Assembly (NCBI GenBank): GCA_030512335.1
Contig: JAULSU010000007.1
Location: forward strand, 2,976,001 to 3,040,000
Length of the DNA stretch: 64,000 nucleotides
Reading direction: 5' to 3'
Origin: Immersiella caudata
Taxonomy: Eukaryota > Ascomycota > Sordariomycetes > Sordariales > Lasiosphaeriaceae
Part shown: positions 55,062 to 64,000 of the stretch, piece by piece
How the letters are laid out: each line of letters starts with the position of its first letter
How positions within the stretch are numbered: the first letter of the stretch is position 1
The notes under the pieces: model-generated
Database searches by the model: none
Told to the model about the DNA's origin: nothing
What the model saw: only the letters and a program-made list of their open reading frames with translations
Position numbers and translations under genes: made by a program

Positions 55062-56813
55062 GGTGGAGGATCGGGGAAAAGGGGATGGTGGCTCCCAGGT
55101 TGGCAGATGCGCGATGAAAGCGCGCCTTTGAGGACACAGACATAGCCTCCAGGATATTAATGCCAATTTTGTTTGCATGCTTGCGGGGAGGGGTTCGCGC
55201 GCGGTAGCAGTCATCAAAGCTAGGTGGAGGTTTTGCGGCAGAGAAGAGATGGCCTTTTTGGGGGCTTCGGTTTTAGCTGGTAGGCAGTGTTCTGCTGTTG
55301 ATGGACGTGAAAGCTCTTCAAAGTCTTTTGCAATGAATAGAGTGCCTCTTCCTCCGCAAATCTTGACCTTGCAGCATCACCATACCTGTCGCGCCATGAA
55401 GGTCAACGTCCTACGCAATATCAAGGTCTCTAGAGGCGGCGTGTGGTGTCTTAGTCAGCAGACCAGAAAGGGGAAACAGCCTAATCTCAAGACACGTGCT
55501 GAACTGGGGTCGAAAACGTGGCAGCGGCATCGTCGTTGCGGCATCATGGCGGGAGCTTGATCGACGCTTGGCGGCTTCCTGGTCGTGCGATGTTTCCGAT
55601 AGAATGACTCTGACACGGGAATCGACAATAGGATCGAAGAAGTGGTGGGTTTTGCTGGGGCATGTGAAGCTTTTCGATGCATTGACCTTCGGACCGTTCG
55701 ATGGTGGACGTCACCGGACCGGGGTGCTTCAGGGGGATGACCAACGGGACTTGGTGGCGGATGAGCACTTTTGAGCTGTCACAGCACCATGGATGTGACG
55801 GGCAGCCATTTGTCGAAAAAGATGTCCTCGGTGACTTCCATTGAGCAATCGCTGGCCAAGACTTTTCTCTACCTGCTCATCATCACAGCGATAACGAAGC
55901 CAATCTGTTTCCTGGGAGCTGCCCAACTTTTGTTGGCCCAAGCGCCCAGTTTTCGTCAAAGCCCAACCTCGAACCTGCCTTGGGGGAAACGTGCGGCCAA
56001 TCAGCAGCCCGGCACCAGTGGCTTGTGGGCCCAGGCAGTCAACGGCGTTTGGGCAGCGGGCGGCAGCCCCCCCAGAGGACGTGACCCAACCCGCGGACTT
56101 CATTTCAATTTCGATCCACGAAGCACCACATCTCGAAAAGCCTGGACTCCGCCATCGAACCTGACGCATCGCGCTCTTATCGGCGGACGCTCATGGTACC
56201 GGAGCTGTCTTCTTCTCGTCGACCGCCAGGCTCGACACGTGTTTAATTGTAACATTATTTGGCATTCCGGAGATTTCTGTACGTGGTCTTCCCCCCCTTC
56301 TCCGTTGACAGTGGCGGTATCGGGTCCCCAAGAGCGGCCTCCCCTCCCTCCGTCTTTGCCGTGTCCTCACGGCGCAGGCCTCGGGTTGCGCGGCGATGCG
56401 ACTGCGACAACGTGCGGAAGCTGAGTTGTGCGCCTGGGGCAGCATTGCGCGTCGCGAGGGAATTGCACCCGCCAGCGGGGACGTCGGTGGCTTCACGTAG
56501 CGTCACTGGCGCCGAAGTCCGCATCCGCACCCACTGCTGACTCCGTGGCCTTTTCTCCCCACCGCAAGGCTAACCTCGAGGCCCGGCAGATACTAGACGT
56601 TGAGATACCCTTTTGCGCGCCGAGCCCCCCGCCCGGCATTTGCATGTTTCCTCGGATCAGGAGCATAGACGACCGACACGCTTTCCCCACCCGTTGCCGA
56701 TCGGCCAACGTATGAACCCGCCCATTCCTTCCACCGACTGCAAGAGGAACTTCTTCGTCCATCCCCGATACCCTCTCGCCGGCGCCGTGACGTAACACGG
56801 CCCTTCGCCCAAG
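55062..56813. other. Intergenic, no gene seen
   Basis: Frames of up to 217 codons on the + strand (55771-56424) have no domain and read like GC-rich noncoding sequence. The right end is the promoter and leader of the SAP gene. Confidence 0.4.
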
Positions 56814-59800
56814 ATGTTTTGGAGGTTTGGTGGCTACGCCAACATCTCGACGATTGACACCATCCTCGAAAAAGACAATTTCGAGCTGGAGGATCTTCTC
56901 GACGAGAGCGACCTGATACAAGAGCTCAAACAGCACAATGCGAAGTTGGTCGAATACCTACGAGACCAAAAGGTCCTGGAGCGGCTTTTGGAATACGTGG
57001 TCGCGCCGAAGCTCGCGCCCGTAGCCGCGCCCGATAATGACGAAGTCGATGATAATGAGGAAAAGGGAAAGAGCATTGCGCTGCCATTTGCGAGGTCGCG
57101 CGCTTCCTCAAGGGCTGCCGAACTCGGTAGCGAGGAGGAATCAGAGAAGAAGAGGAACCGGTACGCCTTTGTTGCTGCCGAGGTCCTGTCCTCGGACAAC
57201 TGGTCGATATGTGAGGCTCTGATGGAGAGCAGGACGCTGCTGCGCAACTTTTGGCAGTTCCTCAAACGCCCTGTCCCGCTCGATCCCCTCCAAGCCAGCT
57301 ACTTTACCAAGGTCAACGAGTCCTTGTTTGACAAGAAGACCGAGGATATGCTTGACCTGCTCAAGTCTCTGGATGGGGCTATTCCGGACATCCTGAAACA
57401 TGTGGACTGCCCAATGATTATGGATCTTTTGCTCAGAATCATCAGTCTGGAGCGGACGGAGAGCGGACAGGGAATCGTCGAGGTATGGGTTGCCTTGGGT
57501 CACGGTGGTATGGAGGCGTTGCTGATATCTTGAACAGTGGCTTTATACACAGGACGTTGTTCCTACCCTGCTGTCCTTCCTCGGACCCGAGCACAGCTGG
57601 GCAACACAGACCTCTGCTGGCGACTTCATGAAAGCCATTATCACCGTGTCGGCAAATGCGTCCCAAAACGAGCAAACCTGCATTGGTCCCAACGAGCTGA
57701 CACGCCAGCTTGTGTCGCGGCCCTGCGTGGAAGAGCTAATTAAGTACATGCTAGGTGGCGGCAACCCCTTAACGTGCGGCGTGGGAATCGTGATTGAGGT
57801 TATTCGCAAGAATAACTCCGATTACGACCCGGACAGCGTCGAATCCGGCTCAATCCCCTCTAGCCGAGACCCCATCTACCTGGGAACCCTGCTACGCTTG
57901 TTCGCCGAACACGTTCCTGACTTCATGAATCTGATCATGAACGCACCGGCTCAGAAAGAGCGACTCGAGTCTACTTTTGGCACAAAGATCGAGCCGCTGG
58001 GCTTCGACCGCTTCAAAACGTGCGAGCTGATGGCTGAGCTCCTGCACTGCAGCAATATGGGCTTGTTAAACGAGGTCGGATCGGAGGAGTTTATTGCGTC
58101 CCGTGACGCCCAGCGCCAGCGGTTGCGCCAGGAGGGCCGGCTTTTGCCTGCGCGCGGGGAGGATGTCCCATCTTCGGTGGAGGATCTCCACATGCGTGCC
58201 TCCCACTCTTCCCCTGAAGTCATCTCTCGGAAGCTGGAGATCACAAACAGTTCGGCCGATGACGATGGCTTTGAGGAGGTAACACACAACGCGGACGAAG
58301 ACAGCTCTGGGGTTGAAGATCTTCCCGAAGTACCGATGCCTGGGCCGGCTTCGTCGTTCCTGGATAAGGACGAGGACGACTTCGTCGATGAGCCCCTGAG
58401 CTCGCCAAGGCTGAACGTTCGTGAGATTGACGACAAGGACGCGCCGCAGCTTGATGACCCGGAGTTGTTGGTTCGACCGCTATCGCCGACAAAGCAGCCT
58501 ATCGCGAGTCCCGAGCAGAAGGGAGGATCGCAACCGGAGGCAGTGGCAGAAGCTGATTTGTCCCTTGAGGACCTTTCCTTGGAAGAAGTGAAGAGGTCCG
58601 CAGACGTGTCCAAGTCCCAGCCAGCAGAGACCAAACGCGAGGAGGCCAAGTCGGAATCGAGCAGCCAGACCAACACACCGCTTTTGACACCAACGACATC
58701 AGAAGCGGAGCCTCAGTCAGCGGACAAGCTCTCAGTCGAGCCTCTGAAAGCACCGGCAACGCCGGAGGAGATGTCGCCCCACCCAGAGGATACTCCTGCG
58801 CCTCTGTTCTCGACCAAGCGGGACGCGGCAGCTCCTGCCGGGGTTCCTTCAGTTCCGGATGCCCCGGCATTACCAGCAGCGCCAGACGCCCCGGCTGAGA
58901 AGGGCGCCCAGGTGGACAACGCACCGAATGAGCTGCCGATTCAGATATTGCCTGTCGAATCGGAGAGCCGGCCAGACGCGGCAGATGTGTCCATTGTTGT
59001 GGGTCAGATGAGTGAGCCAACGACACCCATCGATGACACCAGCCCAATCACCCCCAGGCCTGTGGTCGGTGACTATCTCAAGATGCAGTTCGTCGACAAC
59101 AGGGTCGTCCCTACGATTCTCAGCTTCTTTTTCTCGTACCCGTGGAACAACTTCCTGCACAACGTGGTGTATGACATCGTCCAGCAGGTCTTCAACGGGC
59201 CGATGGATCGCGGCTACAACCCAACCCTTGCGATCAGCCTCTTCGAGTCTGCTGACGTCACCAACCAAATCATCAACGGCCAACTCGCCAGCGAGCGCTC
59301 TCAGACCGTAAACAGGACCCGCATGGGCTACATGGGTCACCTCACCCTCATTGCCGAGGAGGTGGTGAAGTTTACGGAACGCCACCCTCCGGAGCTCTTG
59401 AGCGAGATTGTCTTGGAGAAGGTCATGGCGCAAGACTGGATCAACTATGTTGAAGGCGCGCTTGCCGAGACGCGAGAGCGTGACAACGCCATTCTCGGCG
59501 GAGTGCGACCAGACGTTGCGCATGCAAACCGGGCAGGACAAAGTCTTGGAGGGGGCATCGGTCTCGGATCGATCGGACTGGGGAGCAGCAACGCATCCAA
59601 CGTCCTTGCAGAGGCTGGACTGAACGGGGGCCAGGACGTTTCGGACAACGGTGGCGGGAGTGGTATTGGGCCGTTTGCGATTAGTGCCGGCACGTTGATG
59701 AGCGGGTTCGGCAGTTCTAGCGACGAGGACGAGGACGAGGAGCAGGATAACGAAGAGGATGTCAACAACGAGGTAGGTAACTTTTGCTTTGTTTCTGGCA

Positions 59801-61646
59801 GCCGTGCGACCTACCCAAGTGGGCCGATCGATCCATTTGGAGACTTCAACGAAGATTCATCCGAGGATGAGGACGTGTCGATCGAGGATGTCCCGATGGA
59901 AGACGCGCCGATGGATATTGACGACGACGACGACGACGATGCCGGCGCGATTTTGACCGCGGCACCTCTCGAACCCCCTGGCGGAATTTAGGCTATTACC
60001 AGGACCAACTCGTCTGTGGAAGTTCCAAACGCAGTCCATCCTCGCCGCGCCGGGCTGGCGGAGGCCGCCCAATTGGCCCGAATGCTGGAGCTCACCACGA
60101 GCGTCGCTTACGAGCTGGACCAGATACACTGGTTTGAAGAGACTGACGCACTTGGCTACCCTCGCCCTGACCCCATCGGTGAAGGACCGGTGTTTGAGCA
60201 CTACCTTTCCATGTGTGAGGCACATTATTTCCGTCACCATTTCGACCGCGACCGCCACCACAGGCCAACACAACGGCCCGAGCTAGGCCGCCTGTGGAGT
60301 CCGGACCTGGAAGGAAAACTGCTTCGTGACAAGAGGGCCGTTGATACCCCCTCTTACGGACCGGCCCTCCCCTATCCTGTCAGTTGAATTAAGTGACATG
60401 ATAGCGGTGTTAGTTGCGGCCAGTCGCGCAATGAGCCGTGAGCTACTTGGGTCATAATTTAGACGGCACAGCCGCATTTTTGGGGGGTTTCCACCAGTCT
60501 ACACACATTTCTTGGGTCAGATATCATCTCTTGCACCTCACTAAGCTTCCCCTATCGTGTTCCTCAATGATCCCGTGTTCCACGCCCGTGTGCAGAACAC
60601 CAAATTTTTTTTATTTTTTTTGGGCTCAGTGACCATTGCCCGGATTCCTTACTGTGGTGTGCACAAACTCAGGGAGGAAAAGTGCCCTGGCTAACTGAGG
60701 GATACAGTTCCGAGCTTATACGGATCCACTTAACGCAAACAACGCAAACTCCATGAATCCACCCTCCATTCCGCCACCGCCACCGCCGCCCCCACCACTG
60801 AACATCCCGCCCTCCCGCGCCCGCCTCCAACTTGCTGCTCGCCTGGCAATGAACAAACGAAATGCGGCAGCGGCAGCCAACGGCGGTCAGGAAGGAGAGT
60901 CTAGCTCTGCTGACGACACAAACACCTTCGGCCAACAAGGTTCCCTGGGGAACGACCGTCTTCGCAACCCCTTTGCAGATGATGAGGATGATGACGAGGC
61001 TGGAAGTGGATCTGGCAGCGGGAGCGATGATGGCGATGTTGAGAACCTAGGGAACGAAGGTGTCGGGAGCAGCAGCTGGAATCGCGGGTCGTGGTGGAGG
61101 GGTGTGGTTCGGAGTGCCAGGAGAGGCAACCGCGGGCGTGGTGGCGATAAGGGCTCCAGAGACACCGAGAAGTTCGGTGATGGGCGTGACGACAGCGACT
61201 CTGGGGACGATGACGACGTCGAGGAAGATATTGAGGATGAGGAGTTTGGGGACTTTGAGGTTGCCGATGTCGATGTCAAGGCACGAGATGGATCCGCATC
61301 AGGGGGGTTGATCTCGGGTATCGACCCTGCACGGGAGAAGATTCTCGTCAAGCCGCTGCCTGTGCACCCGAACTCGGTGAAGAGCGGCGGTCCGTTTGGC
61401 AGCCTGTGGCCCTTCTCGACACAGCCGTTTGGGGTCAAGAAAGAGGAGGGCTCGGCTGCAGAGAAGACTGACGAGAACGGCGCAACAAGTGGGAAGGCGG
61501 CCGAGACAGCCAAGCTGGAGGACAGCGAAGTGGTGGTGGGAGAGGACGGCCACAAGATCGACCGGGCGGTCGAGGCGAAGAGCCGGACCAGCATCGAGGA
61601 CCCCGACGAGGAGGAGATTATAGTTGCCAAGCCCAGCATCAACTGA
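56814..61646 (+). CDS. SIT4-phosphatase-associated protein (SAPS family)
   Basis: Reassembled as three exons: 56814-57482, 57538-59772, 60708-61646; 1280 residues, all junctions phase 0. The start MFWRFGGYANISTIDTIL and the helical SAPS region (about 150-700: SFLGPEHSWATQTSAGDF, KYMLGGGNPLTCGVGI, and later FFSYPWNNFLHNVVYDIVQQVF) are typical. Intron 2 (GTAGGT donor; GGCTAAC branch and ATACAG acceptor) leads to FRAYTDPLNANNANSM, Pro-rich sequence, SRARLQLAARLAMNKRN, an FGDFEV acidic part and a C-terminal SIEDPDEEEIIV. These fungal tail elements fit the same protein. Known role: SAPs bind the PP6-type phosphatase Sit4 and steer it in growth and nutrient signalling. If intron 2 is retained, a 1040-residue form ends at 59991. 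Confidence 0.82.
59773..60707 (+). other. Long intron of SAP gene with coding-like content
   Basis: 935 nt, against 50-130 nt for most introns here. It is in frame with exon 2 up to a TAG at 59989-59991 and encodes an acidic stretch (DPFGDFNEDSSEDED, then an Asp7 run). After the TAG the same frame stays open to 60387 and includes LARMLELTTSVAYELDQIHW. See findings. Confidence 0.5.
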
Positions 61647-62463
61647 CGGGAACCGGAACATGACGACGGGATTTGATATGATGGCATGTCTGACAGGCAA
61701 TGACATGGAGGCTGCGCTGCGCGGCCATGTGGGAACCTGTGATTTGATGCTGTCAACTGTATTTGTATGGGTAGTCTAGCTTCGTACTTGTTGTTCTATC
61801 GAATTTTTGTGTGCACTCTATCTCATGTCTTCGCGTTTTGCCTCTTGCACAGGTCTTGTTTTGTTGGCACGATTGTAGGCAAGGGCCAGCGGGCTGCGGG
61901 AGCTCCCGGCTCCACAAAACGGGTTGCCGAGACCGCCCCGCGGCACAGGCTCACTCGTTTCTGGTCTTGACCTTGCGGGGCATCGCGACGCGTCACAACG
62001 GCATGGGAAGAATACCTACACCTGCTACTCCCCTTTTCTCGGAACCTGTACTCTACGCTGCGTCGGCTTTGAGATGGTTGTGTTCAATTTCGGTAGGGTC
62101 TGGACTCCCACCAGGTGTGCCTTCCGCAGGCGTCGAAATGCTACCCCTCGGGAACCGCCGCATCCCAGCCACCGGGTAAAAGAGCGTTGATGATAGGTGT
62201 CGCCGTCACGCATGACGCCTGCTGGTGCGACTCGGGGTGCGCTTTCCTCCGTCTTGCTACATTTTCCTCGGGGTGGCTGTATGAGGGTACGTTGACCGCT
62301 TTTCCCTGCCTACCTGTCTACCTGCCTGGACTGTGCATCCCTAACCGAACCGATCGATGTGCAGGCGCTTTCTCCATACCTACGACCGACCGACCTACGA
62401 CCCGCTCCGATTATATCCTAGAATACCTTATCGACCGAGAGGGCTTGAAGGAGAAGAGGAGGT
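61647..62463. other. Intergenic, no gene seen
   Basis: 3' flank of the SAP gene and promoter of the hydrolase; no supported frame. Confidence 0.4.
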
Positions 62464-63823
62464 ATGGCCGGCGCGCGGGACGATGTGGACGATACAGAAG
62501 CCCCCGAGGCTGCGCCGACGGAACAACAAGAAGATGGAAGCCAGGTCCTGAGGCGAAAGCCTCCGTCTCTACTCTCGAAGTTGTCGTACGCGAGCCACAT
62601 ATATGGTCTTCAGTCGATGCTTAATCCGCTTCACTGGTTGCGCGAATGGAGCGAGTACCTGTCTCCGCCGGACGGATCCCCGAACATCATCAAGTCGTAC
62701 GAGTGTCGACCACACCTCCCTGTCCGGTGAGTCCCCCGACGCCCTGTCGGTGTCCTTGACTGATTGAGGCTTCTGCAGCATCTTCTTCCCCAACTCGTAC
62801 GACCAGACCTCTCCCGCAACCCTCCCAACGCTCTTCACCATCCACGGCGGCGGCTTTTGCATCGGCCACATCCGCGACGACGACGAGTGGAACCGCGCGT
62901 TCGCCGACTCGCAGGATATCCTCGTCATTGCCCTCAACTACTCCAAAGCTCCCGCCTTCCCCTTCCCAACGGGCCTCCACGACCTCGAAGCCCTCCTTCT
63001 CGCTCTCCTCGCCGACGAATCTCTCCCCATCGACCGAACCATCCCTGCTGGCTCACGCCATCCACGCACCGCCATCCTCGGATTCTCCGCCGGCGGCAAC
63101 CTCGCCCTCAGCCTCTGCCAGCTCCCCTCCATCCACAACCACCCCCTCGCCCCCGCCGCCGTCCTCCCACTCTACGCCTACCTCGACCTCAGCACCCCGT
63201 GCGAATCCAAACTCCGCAACCGACCGTACAAATCTTCCCTCTCTCATCCCCGAGGCGACGCCAAGGACGCCCTCAAATCCCTCATCTCCACCTTCGACTG
63301 GGCCTACATCCCCTACGACCAAGACCTCCGTGATCCGCTTCTCTCACCTTACTTCACCCCGCGTGAGAAGCTGCCTCCCTACATCTGCGTCGTAGCAACG
63401 GAACTCGATCTCCTAGCCCACGAGTCCTGGCGATTCGCTTGCCGTCTTGCCAAGGAGGGCACGAATAACGCGGATATGTACTCTATCCCCAATCCGAAGA
63501 GTAAGGATCTGAAGGAGAGGATGTGTGGCTCGCAAGCGGCTAGGTCCCGACCGGGGAGGATAGAGGTGGTGGATAGGAAGGGGGAGGTGGATAGAAGGTT
63601 TGGGTTTGAGGAGAGCTGGGAGGGGGGTGGGGTTAAGTGGTTGTTGGTGCCGGATGTGTTGCATGCGTTTGATAATAAGCATGTTAGGGAGTTGATGGGC
63701 GGGGAAGATACGGTGGAGGATGCGGAGAGGAAGATGGGGGAGGTGATGAGGGTTTTGGGGGGGTGGTTGAAGGGGGTTTGGGGGGGTGCGCCCGGGGTGA
63801 GTGGAGGGAGGGGGGGAAGGTAG
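62464..63823 (+). CDS. Alpha/beta hydrolase (hormone-sensitive-lipase/arylesterase type)
   Basis: Two exons, 62464-62726 and 62779-63823, 435 residues. The 52-nt intron (GTGAGT donor, CTGAT branch, CTGCAG acceptor) joins RPHLPV-R to IFFPNSYDQTS in phase. The oxyanion motif HGGGF (110-114) and nucleophile elbow GFSAGG (Ser191) mark the HSL family. A late Asp (in CVVATELDLLAHES) and His (in VPDVLHAFDNKH) would complete the triad. Such enzymes cleave short acyl or aryl esters, lactones or deacetylate metabolites. There is no signal peptide. An insert of about 60 residues with basic/glycine-rich sequence (SKDLKERMCGSQAARSRPGR) precedes the His segment. The C-terminus is unusually Gly-rich. Confidence 0.88.
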
Positions 63824-64000
63824 GAGAGTTTTGGTAGTTCATGCAGGTACGCCCGTTGTTGGTATAAGATACGTCTTCAATCCTGAGCTGGAGCCCGAGT
63901 GTCCGATTTGGAGGGCTGTGGAGGGCCGTGACTGGTCATAACGCCACACAGCTCAGCCCAACCCTCCCTGACGGCTAAAATTGCAGTCAACGGTGAGTTG
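63824..64000. other. 3' flank of hydrolase gene
   Basis: No frame supported before the window ends. Confidence 0.4.

Noticed and set aside
54003..55217. 404-codon minus-strand open frame
   Set aside because: Antisense shadow of the DszC/SfnB-like gene.
59773..59991. Ending the SAP gene at the TAG at 59991 as the main form
   Set aside because: The frame from 60708 carries the usual C-terminal elements of fungal SAPs, and a consensus branch site and acceptor join it in phase to 59772. The shorter form is kept only as an alternative.

Overview
The window is nuclear DNA from a filamentous ascomycete (Pezizomycotina), most likely a Sordariomycete. The evidence is short spliceosomal introns (about 50-130 nt) with GTRNGT donors and CTRAC/CTAAY branch sites, moderately GC-rich coding sequence, and gene content: a hydroxynaphthalene reductase of DHN-melanin synthesis, ascomycete ammonia-lyase, HET-type sequence, GPI-anchored wall protein, and the CPFYK zinc-finger family. 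No virus, transposase, CRISPR array or bacterial operon is visible.

Layout. 0-5 kb: a protease-like/PNGase-like fusion gene and a secreted lipocalin. 5-10.6 kb: a graveyard of decayed genes (methyltransferase tail, short-chain dehydrogenase, HET-domain gene with an in-frame stop). 10.6-15.7 kb: no gene I can support. 15.7-23.7 kb: NAD-dependent epimerase/reductase, spliceosome-disassembly G-patch protein, secreted subtilisin. 24.3-31.1 kb: three genes of one atypical zinc-finger family, with mosaic duplications that carry a copy of the promoter and first codons of a nearby glyoxalase-fold gene. 31.3-38.4 kb: divergent six-exon calmodulin-like gene, conserved acidic-tailed protein, Phe/Tyr ammonia-lyase, 7-TM protein. 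38.4-49.6 kb: sparse, with an interrupted tRNA-like gene, a melanin reductase and a GPI-anchored protein with 34-residue repeats. 49.6-55 kb: SGNH hydrolase with Fn3-like modules, and a divergent pair of flavin oxygenases (SsuD-like and DszC/SfnB-like) sharing a promoter region with a perfect match to the CYS3/MetR consensus. 56.8-63.8 kb: a SIT4-phosphatase-associated protein that I reassembled over a 935-nt intron, and an alpha/beta hydrolase.

Functional links. The clearest is the divergent oxygenase pair, which looks like a small organosulfur-scavenging module under sulfur control. The three zinc-finger genes are a local family expansion. The remaining genes look like ordinary chromosome-arm neighbours. 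Exon structures were deduced by eye from splice signals, reading phase and family similarity; no database search was possible.
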